26,774 nucleotides of DNA from JACKAN01 sp964502735 (GCA_964502735.1 CAZCYD010000042.1:1-26774), one strand, 5' to 3'; numbered from the stretch's first letter, positions 7,089 to 16,600 are shown. Notes: generated by a model from the sequence alone, not told the origin. Program-made: numbers and translations.

Positions 7089-8258
7089 ATGTCCAAAATG
7101 ATTAGACTTCTACATATAATTGCAAGTCTGGATACGGGAGGGGCTGAAACGGCTCTCATCAATCTCATTAGGGGTACAAGTCAGGACGTCAACCCAGATA
7201 CAAATCATGATGATACAAGTCGGAGTGATCATACTTATATCCAGCACACTGTTTTAACCTTCTCTCGCCCACATGAAAGAGCTACTACCTTGCAAGACAT
7301 GAATGTGAATATAAAACAAATTCGTTTTTACAATTTTCCTTTTTTAATATTGAGCTACAAGCCTCAAATTATTATGGGTTGGTTGCTTCATGGAACCCTA
7401 GCGACATTAATAGCAAAGTTTTTTTCACCAAAAAGTTTAATTATATGGAATATTCGTTATTCTCATTTGCCTAATGCAAAATTAAAAACTCGATTGGGAC
7501 TGTATCTATTAAAAATATTTTCTAAAACCCCACTTCTAATAATTTACAACTCCCATGCCGGCAAAAATTATCATGAGGAATATTTGAAATACTCCTCTCA
7601 ATCCTCTACTGTAATTTCCAATGGTTTTAATACCAATAGCTTTCGACCAGACTCTTTATCCAGAAAAAAATTCTTAGCCACACATAAGCTTCACTCTAAT
7701 TCTTTTATTTTTGGTATGGTTGCTCGTTTTGATCCCTACAAAAATCATGCAAACTTTATCCTGGCAGCACTTGAATGGCTTGAAAGCCTCGATGATTCGT
7801 CAAAACCGGTATATTTTATTTTTATCGGAAAGGGAATGGATAGTAACAATCAACAACTTAAAGATCTCGTCAGAGATCATTCCTGTGCAAAAAAAATTAT
7901 ATTTTTAGGTGAAAAATTGGATGTGAACACTTACTACCAAGCCATGAATATTCACTGTCTTTATTCCACCACTGAGGGATTTCCGAATGCTGTGGGAGAG
8001 TCCATGTCCTGTGAAGTTCCCAATATTGCAACCGATGTGGGTGATGTCAGTCAATTAGTAAATCCAGACCATGGATGGCTGATTCCTCTAAATGATAAGG
8101 AGGCCCTAATCAACAGCTTAAACGAAGCCTTCAACATTAGCACTGAGGAGCTTGAAAAGAAATCTCGCTTAGCACGTCAACACATACTTAATCATTTTTC
8201 TCAAGAGTCTGCTAATAAAAAATACCTTCATGTGTTTGAAAAAAATCTAAACCCGTGA
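7089..8258 (+). CDS. GT4-family glycosyltransferase
   Basis: A 389-residue GT-B glycosyltransferase. The N-terminal half opens with RLLHIIASLDTGGAETAL (6-23), the glycine-rich nucleotide-sugar/acceptor loop common in GT4 enzymes. The C-terminal half has FGMVARFDPYKNHANFI (208-224), with R213 and K218, and the EX7E motif E296...E304 in EGFPNAVGES. A polar stretch rich in D, N, T, S and H at about 29-53 replaces the usual short loop after the first helix. It is probably translated with the methyltransferase just upstream (gap of four bases, weak AGG before the ATG). It most likely builds a lipopolysaccharide or capsule-type glycan. Sugar specificity cannot be deduced. Confidence 0.88.
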   Translation: MSKMIRLLHIIASLDTGGAETALINLIRGTSQDVNPDTNHDDTSRSDHTYIQHTVLTFSRPHERATTLQDMNVNIKQIRFYNFPFLILSYKPQIIMGWLLHGTLATLIAKFFSPKSLIIWNIRYSHLPNAKLKTRLGLYLLKIFSKTPLLIIYNSHAGKNYHEEYLKYSSQSSTVISNGFNTNSFRPDSLSRKKFLATHKLHSNSFIFGMVARFDPYKNHANFILAALEWLESLDDSSKPVYFIFIGKGMDSNNQQLKDLVRDHSCAKKIIFLGEKLDVNTYYQAMNIHCLYSTTEGFPNAVGESMSCEVPNIATDVGDVSQLVNPDHGWLIPLNDKEALINSLNEAFNISTEELEKKSRLARQHILNHFSQESANKKYLHVFEKNLNP

Positions 8259-8331
8259 ACATTGGCTTATCAACTTTGCTGTATTTGCATGTAAGCCGAT
8301 TTCTTAAATAATTAAGTCTTATAAAATCAGA

Positions 8332-8907
8332 CTATAATTTTTTAAGTAAAGACTTTTTAAATTCAGAATCTAGGACCTTTTCCCCAATAAAAATTGACAG
8401 TAGGTTGTAGCTAAACTCTGATGAGGCGATGAAAGTTTCAAAAACTTCATCTTTTGTGATCTTAACACCAACTCCATCAGGCTTAAATATCAACTCCATG
8501 AGATCGCCAACGCGCATTGCAGTGGAGAATTCAATAAATTTTTTAAAATTGTCCATATCCTTTAAACAGTTTTTCACACAACTGTGCTTGTAGGCCTTCT
8601 CCCATCCCTCTACAAGGGGAGCCTTGTTGACAGTGTATGTAAATCTCATATACAGCTTTTTTATGTCAGAACTATCTAATAATTCAGTTGGCGAAGGCCT
8701 ATTTTTTTCAGCATAAAACCCAGCTTTGTACACCTTAGCTGTAAATCCCATCCGACTAGCTACTCGAAAGCCTGATCCTATTAAATTCAAAGTTCGTCCA
8801 TCGATCACCTGAGCTTTTGGCAACGGAGCCTCTATAGCCTCTTTTTTACTTGCACCACTACAAGAGATTAAAACTAAAGCCGAACATAACGAAAAAAATA
8901 ATTTCAT
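8332..8907 (-). CDS. Chalcone-isomerase-like lipoprotein
   Basis: A 191-residue protein with a lipoprotein signal (MKLFFSLCSALVLISC, lipobox LISC, C16). The body matches the bacterial chalcone isomerase-like family: LNLIGSGFRVASRMGFTAKV followed by KAGFYAE, then a strand-rich region and EVFETFIASSEFS near the end. Bacterial members of this fold are usually exported and not known to isomerise chalcones; fatty-acid binding has been proposed for some relatives. The chosen ATG at 8905-8907 is preceded by GGAGG at five bases. An upstream in-frame ATG overlaps that ribosome site and is unlikely to be used. It is divergent from the exported gene at 8973. Confidence 0.82.
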   Translation of the reverse strand: MKLFFSLCSALVLISCSGASKKEAIEAPLPKAQVIDGRTLNLIGSGFRVASRMGFTAKVYKAGFYAEKNRPSPTELLDSSDIKKLYMRFTYTVNKAPLVEGWEKAYKHSCVKNCLKDMDNFKKFIEFSTAMRVGDLMELIFKPDGVGVKITKDEVFETFIASSEFSYNLLSIFIGEKVLDSEFKKSLLKKL

Positions 8908-8972
8908 GAATGCCTCCATTCGTATTACTATAGTGACTTGTTAACAACAACTTGTCAAAGCGCGAGGGCAAA
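8908..8972. promoter_or_regulatory. Divergent intergenic region with a 10-bp palindrome
   Basis: Only 65 bases separate two divergent starts. They contain GGAGG (minus strand, 8913-8917) for the lipoprotein, GAGGG (8964-8968) for the right-hand gene, and the perfect palindrome TTGTTAACAA (8938-8947). The palindrome sits within a direct repeat of ACTTGT spaced by eight bases. On the minus strand a TTGACA lies just beyond it. This could be a shared operator, which is inference. Confidence 0.35.
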
Positions 8973-9695
8973 ATGAAGACTTATCTTTATCCTTATGATC
9001 TATTTAAATTTTTGGGTATTTTTCTATTTATTACTAACCTGAGCCTCTCATCTCTTGCCTTCAAAGGTTTTGTTTACGAAAAGAGTACGAATCGAACTAA
9101 AACTCTCTACACAATTGAAAGAGTCGAATCTATCGTTAAAGATCAAGAGAGTTTAACTATTAAACACATTGAACCAGACAACAGCCTGGCTGTGGAAGAA
9201 GTAGCCCTTTTTAATAAAAACGAACTTATTGAGTACACCCTTAACTATCCTAAACAAAACGAACTCGGAAAGATTGTGATTAAAGAAGGTAAAGCTCACT
9301 TCAGCTATATCAAGAACAACAAAGAAAAAAAATCAGTCGAAAAGATTGGAAATAATTTTGTCGTCGGACTTTCCATGAACAAATTTGTAGAGTCTAATTG
9401 GGATGAGCTTGTAAAAGGTCAAAAACTAGACATTCGCTTTGGAGTTCCCGATAGAAGAGAGTCTGTAGGGTTTTCGCTATTTCGCACCAAAGAGCAAGAA
9501 AAGCAGGAGGGAGTGATGGTTATAAAGATGAAACCCACCAGCTTTATCATTGCAGCCCTTGTAGACCCTGTAATATTTCACTACGATCTAAAAACGAAGA
9601 ATCTTCTGTATTTTATAGGTAGAGCCAAGCCCCGTCAGCTTGTTGGGGAAAAGTGGAAAGATCTTGATGCCGAAACTGTTTATATTTGGGATTAA
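8973..9695 (+). CDS. Exported protein of unknown family
   Basis: A 240-residue protein with a hydrophobic signal segment (FKFLGIFLFITNLSLSSLA, probable cleavage before FKG). The mature part is rich in charged residues and predicted strands, including RTKTLYTIERVESIVKDQES, LAVEEVALFNKNELIEYTLN, SFIIAALVDPVIFHYDLKTK and NLLYFIGRA, which suggests a soluble beta-rich periplasmic or surface protein. I recognise no family. The ATG at 8973 is preceded by GAGGG; a TTG seven codons upstream is in frame but has no ribosome site. It diverges from the chalcone-isomerase-like lipoprotein, and the pair may be regulated together. Two bases after its stop begins the long inverted repeat. Confidence 0.75.
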   Translation: MKTYLYPYDLFKFLGIFLFITNLSLSSLAFKGFVYEKSTNRTKTLYTIERVESIVKDQESLTIKHIEPDNSLAVEEVALFNKNELIEYTLNYPKQNELGKIVIKEGKAHFSYIKNNKEKKSVEKIGNNFVVGLSMNKFVESNWDELVKGQKLDIRFGVPDRRESVGFSLFRTKEQEKQEGVMVIKMKPTSFIIAALVDPVIFHYDLKTKNLLYFIGRAKPRQLVGEKWKDLDAETVYIWD

Positions 9696-9697
9696 TA

Positions 9698-9829
9698 CCC
9701 ATTTCAAAAAAATAATCGTCTAAAATTTTGTGAATGCGCCTCACGCGCAGTTCCGCAGCCTCAAGGCTGCGGCTGTATGAGCATGAGGCGCATTCACAAA
9801 ATTTTAGACGATTATTTTTTTGAAATGGG
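9698..9829. repeat. 46-bp perfect inverted repeat with nested 8-bp hairpin
   Basis: The arms 9698-9743 and 9784-9829 are exact reverse complements over 46 bases. The 40-base loop contains a second perfect hairpin, CCGCAGCC-TCAA-GGCTGCGG (9753-9772), with CAG/CTG able to extend it across a two-base bulge. Each arm carries a run of seven A or T that would lie 3' of the upper stem in either orientation, so the structure could terminate transcription of both convergent genes (stops at 9695 and 9867). It is much longer than a usual intrinsic terminator and may instead be a small palindromic mobile repeat. Outside the arms pairing is interrupted. No convincing target-site duplication is visible. 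Confidence 0.9.
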
Positions 9830-9866
9830 CATAACATATCTGATTACAAACTAAACTGTGAATTTT

Positions 9867-12527
9867 CTACCTTTGAATATTTGCTAGAGAAAAAATATTG
9901 CCACTAAATTTGTAAAGCAAGGTTAGGGACACTACGGTTTCTTTTCTTTCCGCTCCGAATTTTTCTTGATTCATAACATAACTTCCAATGGCATCGATGG
10001 ATCTATTGAATGTTTTTATGCCGACATTTACGCCCGTTGATATAACCTTTTGATCCCTATCTATGTAATTTGCTAACATTCTTTCCGTAGAGTCTTTGTA
10101 AAAGCCACCAAATGTCATCGAATTGAACATAGAATCAGCCATTGGCAGCTCTCTCTCTAAGTATATAGAATAGCTGTATCTCTCTCCATAACTTGCGACT
10201 TGATTGTCTTTCTGGTTTAAAACCTCAGGGCTCCGAGTTGCAGATATCTCTAAAAGCCAAGATTTATTTTCGGCCCTTTGACTTAGACCAAAGCCAAGAC
10301 CTGCTTCTATCCACTTTGTGTCTGGCCGAGAAGAGCCCTTTTCGGCCACATGATCAGCTGAGGCTCCGATAAAGAACATATCTGAGAATTTCATCATAAG
10401 ACCCAATCCAAAACGCGTTTCTTCTATATCAATTGGAATATCTAGATTTTCTTTTTTTTCTGACTGCAAACTCTGTTTGTATTTGATGCCCAAATGAGTC
10501 TGTTCAAACATAGCTACTGATAGATTGGCCTGTGTATGTCTTGTCGTAATGGTATCTGTAAATGCAGGGTCACCACCAACTTTTGTTTTTCTTTTTAAGT
10601 CTCCTTTAAGCTGGTTTTGAACAACTAAACCACCTGTCGCCCACATGACCCCGGCATTGACATCGCCAATATTTGCCTCTTCATTAACATCTGTTACGCC
10701 CATTACGCCACTCTGAGCCTTAATTAGATGATGTGTGTACCCTAAAAATGACTCACGCAATGGAGCAAATGCAGATGCGGGATTATGGGAGATTTGGTTT
10801 TCAAATAGCGAGGGTTGAGCTATCTGAGACTCAGCATTATCTAGACCTACTAAAAAAAAAGCAAATAGACTTATAAAAATCTTTTTTTTTCTTAAGGAAA
10901 AATAAATAATAGCCATAAATAAAAGTGAAAAAACAAACCCAATCGGATAGGCAATCGCCACGACAACTGGAGTCAGTAGACCTCGCACAACTGATTTTAA
11001 TATAGGCTTATCCGAAATAAACTGTGCTAGCCGCGGTGAGTATTTATAGTATTGCTTAACTAAATACTTCCCAACTTTCGTAGACCCTAGCACGTCATCT
11101 CTAAAGCTCCTTAAAGTAACAACATGATTATTTAAATAAGAACCATAAGCAGCTGTGGCTATAAAACAATGCACATCTTTATCTGAATCACTATTTTTCA
11201 CACAACTTGGGTTAACAGAGACACTGTGATCACTTGCAGAATTCTTAAAATTTGCAACATAAGGATAAGTCAAATTAATTCTTTTTGTCGCATCAGAAAA
11301 CCCATGGTCTCCCTGAGCCTGTCCATTTTTATTTATTGTTGGATTCGAAAAAATTCCTATTCTTTGACATGGAATTCCAAGATAAGTGCACTGATCCGCA
11401 TAAGACATGATTGTTCTCGTTTTATTAACCAAATCTACATGTCCATGACCATAACCATAGGGCGAGTTTTCTCGAGGCCCATAGCCTGTTTCAAATCTGT
11501 CGTGACCCAAACCCATATTATGACCCAGTTCATGAGTCATTGTTGAGGCTCCACAAAGAAAATGTTTAACACTATATCCATAGTCAGAGTCAAAAGGCTC
11601 AGAACCCACCCATGCCAATCCACAATAATTGGATGTGTTTGTAATAAATTGAACTAAATCTGCGCCATGAGTTTCACGCAACCCAGCTACAGCAGTTAAA
11701 TCATTTGCTCCACAAGCGACATGACCAGGATCTGTAATACAGTTTAAATCTGCCACTGCATCTGCTGCCTCTGTATAATTAACTGACTGTTGTGCCACTA
11801 TTCTCATTCTGAAATTTGCACAACTGTCTTCCAAAGCCTGGTTTGTAAAGTCCATCTGGCTCTCGATTACAGACTCAGGATCTGCAGAAGAATTACTTAC
11901 ATCATTAGTATAAATAACTAACACATCGATAAAGTTATCACCACCTACGCTCATTTGTGAAAAAGTTTGTTCTTTATTACTTTTAAGTTTTACAGACTTC
12001 AGCTCTTTCATTTTGTTAAATAAATCATGAATACTCGCTGAATGCTCTCGCGCTTGACTATGGCTCTCAGAGTACACGAATACTGAATGTAAACCTTCGC
12101 CTAAAGTGAAAAGGTTATACTCTTTTCCCCCACCAAGAATTGACCCTGACAACCCTTGTGAGCTGTGAACTAAGAATGCCGATCCGTGCTTATCACCTTC
12201 TATTTTTCCGTAGATGTGAATTTTGCCATTTTTATCTTTTATTTTTTTCTTAACTTTTACTCTCGCTTCCACGCCTTGTTCCAATGGCAAAATAAATTTA
12301 TCTAATTCCCACACTTCTTTTAATGATAAGTTGAGTTGGCTGAAGCTTAAGTTTTGTAAGGAAAAATGATTTTGTAAATTTATTTTTCTTATTTGAACGT
12401 CTTGAGAAAAGCTCTGTTCTTCTATTTCTGACTCATCAACTGGACTTAGAATAGAGACCCAGTCTTCAGCCTTTAAAGGGTTAATTAAAATGAAATATAA
12501 ACATAAGAATATAAATGTGTTTCTCAT
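9867..12527 (-). CDS. Reprolysin-like metalloprotease with CFI-box tail fused to a beta-barrel-like domain
   Basis: An 886-residue protein. Signal peptide 1-20 (NPLKA-ED) and a propeptide-like region to about 195 precede an M12B/reprolysin-like zinc protease domain (about 197-430). That domain has the zinc site HELGHNMGLGH (H332, E333, H336, H342) and a Met-turn TIMSYADQC (M374). A CFI-box domain follows, starting CFIATAAYGS (454-463) and containing LRSFRDDVLG and YYKYSP. A hydrophobic segment (about 519-544) and a basic RKKK (546-549) complete what looks like a C-terminal anchor or sorting tail. Instead of ending, the frame continues into a second signal-like stretch (FISLFAFFLVGLDNAESQ) and about 310 residues of strand-rich barrel-like sequence ending in VSLTLLYKF. 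The junction contains A9 and T9 homopolymers. Either this is a true fusion or two genes joined by a slip. No Shine-Dalgarno site is evident. Confidence 0.85.
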   Translation of the reverse strand: MRNTFIFLCLYFILINPLKAEDWVSILSPVDESEIEEQSFSQDVQIRKINLQNHFSLQNLSFSQLNLSLKEVWELDKFILPLEQGVEARVKVKKKIKDKNGKIHIYGKIEGDKHGSAFLVHSSQGLSGSILGGGKEYNLFTLGEGLHSVFVYSESHSQAREHSASIHDLFNKMKELKSVKLKSNKEQTFSQMSVGGDNFIDVLVIYTNDVSNSSADPESVIESQMDFTNQALEDSCANFRMRIVAQQSVNYTEAADAVADLNCITDPGHVACGANDLTAVAGLRETHGADLVQFITNTSNYCGLAWVGSEPFDSDYGYSVKHFLCGASTMTHELGHNMGLGHDRFETGYGPRENSPYGYGHGHVDLVNKTRTIMSYADQCTYLGIPCQRIGIFSNPTINKNGQAQGDHGFSDATKRINLTYPYVANFKNSASDHSVSVNPSCVKNSDSDKDVHCFIATAAYGSYLNNHVVTLRSFRDDVLGSTKVGKYLVKQYYKYSPRLAQFISDKPILKSVVRGLLTPVVVAIAYPIGFVFSLLFMAIIYFSLRKKKIFISLFAFFLVGLDNAESQIAQPSLFENQISHNPASAFAPLRESFLGYTHHLIKAQSGVMGVTDVNEEANIGDVNAGVMWATGGLVVQNQLKGDLKRKTKVGGDPAFTDTITTRHTQANLSVAMFEQTHLGIKYKQSLQSEKKENLDIPIDIEETRFGLGLMMKFSDMFFIGASADHVAEKGSSRPDTKWIEAGLGFGLSQRAENKSWLLEISATRSPEVLNQKDNQVASYGERYSYSIYLERELPMADSMFNSMTFGGFYKDSTERMLANYIDRDQKVISTGVNVGIKTFNRSIDAIGSYVMNQEKFGAERKETVVSLTLLYKFSGNIFSLANIQR

Positions 12528-12629
12528 AGCTGTAGAATACTTGAGCGGCTAAACATTGTCTTTTGAATAGAACTATTCAGGACTGAGGTTTTAAACCCTT
12601 AGGACAGATTGCATGTAATGATAGAACGC

Positions 12630-13124
12630 TTATTTAAAAGACAGACTTGTAACACTATAACTTATTTCATCATCTGCCATACGAAAGTTATAATCAATCT
12701 GAACTATAGAGGGATAACCTAGTTCATTGTTATATTGAACTCTTAGTTCATCAACTTTTCCAGATATCTTATATTCAACAAAGTTAAAAAGATCAAAAAC
12801 TGTAACTATATTTTTAAACTCATCTGTATTGAGGGTAAAGACTTCGCCTTCAAGATTTTTATAAGATGCACTCTCTATGTTTCCATCTTTATTAACCAAA
12901 ACCTGATATTCCCAACCTGAGTTTATGCAAAAGCATGAAACCATATAAGCGTACTCGTAGGACTTACCCTCTGCCAGTAGTCCCCACTTTTCACTGTTAG
13001 CATGGTAGGTCTCCTTAAAAACTTGAGAAGCATCTTCTATTGGACTTCCCTTAATTTGCCCCTGACAGGCCATTAAAAAATAACTAAGACTTAAAATAAA
13101 TAAGTTTAAAACTCTATTTCTCAT
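12630..13124 (-). CDS. DUF6174-like lipoprotein
   Basis: A 164-residue protein with a lipoprotein signal (hydrophobic run then LMAC, C20). The mature part has SYEYAYMVSCFCINSGWEY, a valine-rich strand YQVLVNKDGNIESASY, and near the end ELGYPSIVQIDYNFRMADDE followed by YSVTSLSF. The order W/Y-Y-x-Y, then C-x-C, then a DG turn, then GYP...D...DDE, is that of the DUF6174 family, small secreted proteins of unknown function. ATG at 13122-13124 is preceded by GAGGTG. It lies upstream of the metalloprotease gene on the same strand with a 102-base gap, so co-transcription is possible but not clear. Confidence 0.72.
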   Translation of the reverse strand: MRNRVLNLFILSLSYFLMACQGQIKGSPIEDASQVFKETYHANSEKWGLLAEGKSYEYAYMVSCFCINSGWEYQVLVNKDGNIESASYKNLEGEVFTLNTDEFKNIVTVFDLFNFVEYKISGKVDELRVQYNNELGYPSIVQIDYNFRMADDEISYSVTSLSFK

Positions 13125-13668
13125 GCACCTCTAAATACTGCAATTAAGAGGCCAAGTCCAACTTAAAATAATTTAATAAAATCGGACTGTTAAATGACAA
13201 ATTAATCAGGACTCTAAATTTTGTGTTTAGATTTTTTACAGTCTCAACCTAAAGAACTTGGAGATAAAGAACTTGGAGACATAAAGAACTTGGAGACATA
13301 AAGAACTTGGAGACATAAAGAACTTGGAGACATCGTGCACAGATTTAGTGTAGTCGAGTATGGCTATTTCATGATGATTCAATCATTCAGAAACCCCTGA
13401 CCGGAACGAAAAGAATGAAGGGATTTTTCCGACTATTTTGGAATTTACCATTGGTATTTTTTCATAACGAGCTGGAAACAATGGAATTATGCCACAAAAG
13501 ACAAAAAAATATTTCACATTTCTTATTGAAAATGTGAGTGTGTGCCTCTGTATCAGTCTCAAAGTTAGCTCTGACCAAGCTTTGAGATGGCTCAAAAAAA
13601 GGTGCAGCAAAGAAAACGCATAGAGCGCCAAGGAAGAAGTAGGAAAAGGACCAAAAGGGGATTAAAAA
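13125..13668. other. Non-coding region between divergent exported-protein genes
   Basis: A 544-base interval that should hold the promoters of the lipoprotein gene to the left and the large secreted operon to the right. It contains the 17-bp tandem repeat (13251-13333), a 13-base palindrome ATGATTCAATCAT (13374-13386), and a hairpin TCACATTT-n8-AAATGTGA (13514-13537). An 82-codon minus-strand ORF at 13383-13631 has no ribosome site or recognisable product and I do not call it. I could not pick out a convincing -35/-10 pair. Confidence 0.5.
13251..13333. repeat. Five-copy tandem repeat, 17-bp unit
   Basis: The unit AAAGAACTTGGAGACAT occurs four times in perfect head-to-tail register (13266-13333), preceded by a shortened 15-base copy (13251-13265). 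The unit length is not a multiple of three and no ORF spans it, so it is non-coding. It lies about 335 bases upstream of the TTG start of the 1206-aa gene. Copy number is likely to vary between strains. Confidence 0.95.
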
Positions 13669-16600
13669 TTGAAAGATTCAGTAATCAATGGTGCAAAAGA
13701 GCCATTAGAGTATTTACTTAAACTAACAATCATAAAAATTGCCGTCATAACTTCTGCTATTTCTGTACAGGCATCTAGCCTCGCTATTCCTCGCAATACC
13801 AACACCATGGGGCGTCCCGCTAGTGACTTAATTTACAAAAATCAAATTTTAGATCCTGGGGAAGCTGCAGCCCTCGGAGAACTCAACAGAGAACAGCTAT
13901 CTCAACTTCATCCAAAAAATTCTAAACTTTGGCAAAATAAAAGGTATGAGGTTAGAGATTCTCAACCTCTGATAATTTTAAACAACAAAAGTTTACAGTA
14001 CCCTTCATCTGCTCTAGTTCAATTTATGGATCACGACAGTCACATGAATTCTACTTATTTTGCGCGTGTTAGAGATCCACAAAACCCCATGCAGACCTAT
14101 AGACTCGCAATGTCTCGCTACACTCATGCTATGCTTATGCGTACAGCTCTTATGAGAAAACTAGGCTATTATGTACCTGCACCCCAGTTTTATACTCAAC
14201 TCAAAGTATCCTTCAATAGCCTATCTCAAATCGAAAGTTTTTTAGAAAGGGCAGCTCAATACACAGGTAGCAATTTAGACTTTAGAAATTGGGTTCGTGT
14301 TGATCGAGAGAACTTGTCTATCACTTTATCGCATGCCACACTAGAGTACACCCTTCCCGAATATTACAACTATCAGTGGGGTCACGCAATTCGTTCTACC
14401 AACGAAGGCTATATCGCTACCTTAATTGAATTATTTAATAAAGAACGAGCCTATCGAGCGTTAATTGTTCCTATGGTTCTTGCCGACATACCTGAAAGTC
14501 TAAATAGATTTGCCCCCACCGCATGTGAAATTATTAACGGAAATGTCGTTCTAACTCATCATTCTGCTGATAGCTTTAAAGGTGCCACTCGAGAAGACAT
14601 TCTCTGGGTTCTTCATCTATTATCAGAACTAGACCAACATGACTTTGAAGAAATTATTGAATTTTCAAATTTCCCTCAATTCAACAGCGAGGGCAAAAAA
14701 ACAGGATTTTCTCAACTCGCCTACACCACTCTAATACATAGAGTTCACAGCCTATTTGAGTGCTTTGAAATAAAAACATCTAAAACCCCACAAAAACCCC
14801 CACTACTCTTTGATAAGGGGCTTGTCGTTCAGGGCAAAGTTCAAGTGGAGCTAATTAAAAATAGTCCTATACGTTATGGACATGGTGATAGAGAGTCACC
14901 CTTTAGAGAAGGGGATTTTTTGCGATATCTCCGAGTTGAGTCTGTTTCTACAGGTATTAAAAACTTATTAGCTGAGGCCAATAAAAAACTCGTCTTACAA
15001 GGTGTAAATGATCTCGCTAAGAAAAGAGCCCTTGATATCCAAAATAAAATTCGCGACCACATTAAAGAAAAACCGAATGAGATTATGTATATGCCTGTTG
15101 AGTCATGGGGTGGATTTATTGGTAGTGTAGGGTTGGATGCTGGACGGCACATCACAACAGGAACTTACTATGACTCTCAAGCTCCCATCCAACTTGTGGA
15201 TACAATCAAAATCTCTGGCCAAATCGGCTACTTTGCCACCATGGATGGTCTTGTAAACTACATTCCAAGTGCCGGTGCAAATGCCCGAATAGAAAGAAGC
15301 TATGCTCACGTCAGACCCATTACAAGTATCGAAGAGGGTACACATGAACCCCTCAAAAACCTTATCGTGAGTCGGTTTATGAACGAACTTGGTAAAAACT
15401 TAGTTTTAGACTGGAATAAAGAGCTGGAATGTGCGAGTCATGCAGAAAATTGGTTAAAAGAAAATCCAAATTCTTCAATCGAAAATTTGCCAGAGTGCCT
15501 CCATCCTCTTGACGCCTTTTTTAAAGATTTTAGAGAGGGTGAAGTCTTGACCATCACGGATTCTATTTCTTTTGGCCCTTGGTTAAGCGTCTCTTCAGCC
15601 CTTGATGTTCTCATGGGAATTCAACCTATTAACTTTATTAACAATATGAGCTTCAGCCTTGATGCTCAAAAAACAGCGCTCTGGCAGACCTCCTTAGTGA
15701 GAACTCAAAAAGGAATTCAAGTTTTTTTTAGAGATTTCGATATTTATGGTTTTGGAGCACAGTTGGACATAAATTATTTCATGAACTTGCTTCGTTGGAG
15801 AATGCAAAAAAATAATGCCAAAATTATCTCTAAGACTTGGGTGCTAGATTATGATCCTAACATATCAGGCATGATAGATGATCGTTTAGATATTACCAGT
15901 TCTGAAGAAAGTCGAGAGTCTGTTGATGAACACTATCGCTATAGAGAGCGTCTTAGTTCTTCTATAAAATCTGTACTTATGAACAACAATTCTGAACTCC
16001 TTTCTATGTGGTTCAAAGATAGGAAGTTTAAAATAAAGCACAATCTCGATAATAAAGAACAACACTTAAAACTTCTGTCTTACCGCCACAAAAGCTTTTC
16101 TGAAGGGCACAATGTTCGAATCACTTGGCCGGAAAATCCCTTTTACCCAGAATTGAATCCCGACGACGAAAAAGTTGAAGTCTACTCCTATCGTAAAGGT
16201 GAGCTTAAAGGTTGGGATTGGTTCGGACTTCTCGGCGACTCTTTAGATGGACTACTGGAGCGAAGAGGTTTTTTGTCAACTCCAGGTGACCCTAATCCAG
16301 CAAATACTTTATTTGGCAATGCCAGATGGAATCTTATTACAACAGAAATGGATCTGAGTCATGATGAAAGAGCCTACAAACCTGTTGCCAATATCCAAAA
16401 TTTTTGGGGAGGGTGGAACCTGAGTCGCAACGACTTTTTAAAAATATTGAAAGAAATTAATAAAAAATTTGAGGATGCCAACATTGGAAGCAATCGCATT
16501 ATCTTTGAAGAAGATTTTCGACACGTAAAAAAAATTAGATACTACAAAATTACATCCACTCTGGCTTTCAACGATGTAGCCATAGATAAAATACATAATT

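Noticed and set aside
8315..8340. Small AGTCT/AGACT hairpin followed by T residues as a terminator
   Set aside because: The stem is only five pairs with a nine-base loop and overlaps the stop of the opposite gene; too weak to call.
9698..9829. The long palindrome as an integron attC site
   Set aside because: attC sites have imperfect stems with extrahelical bases and GTTRRRY/RYYYAAC ends. Here the arms are perfect, the ends do not match, and no integrase or cassette array is present.
9613..9837. 74-codon minus-strand ORF across the palindrome
   Set aside because: It is produced by reading through the inverted repeat and the end of the plus-strand gene; it has no start signal and no family.
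13251..13333. The 17-bp tandem copies as a CRISPR array
   Set aside because: The copies are directly adjacent with no spacers, the unit is too short, and there are no cas genes.
13383..13631. 82-codon minus-strand ORF in the intergenic region
   Set aside because: No ribosome site, no recognisable domain, and it covers the expected promoter region of the large operon.
14874..15345. Two minus-strand ORFs inside the 1206-aa gene
   Set aside because: Both are shadows of a long continuous coding frame and lack ribosome sites.
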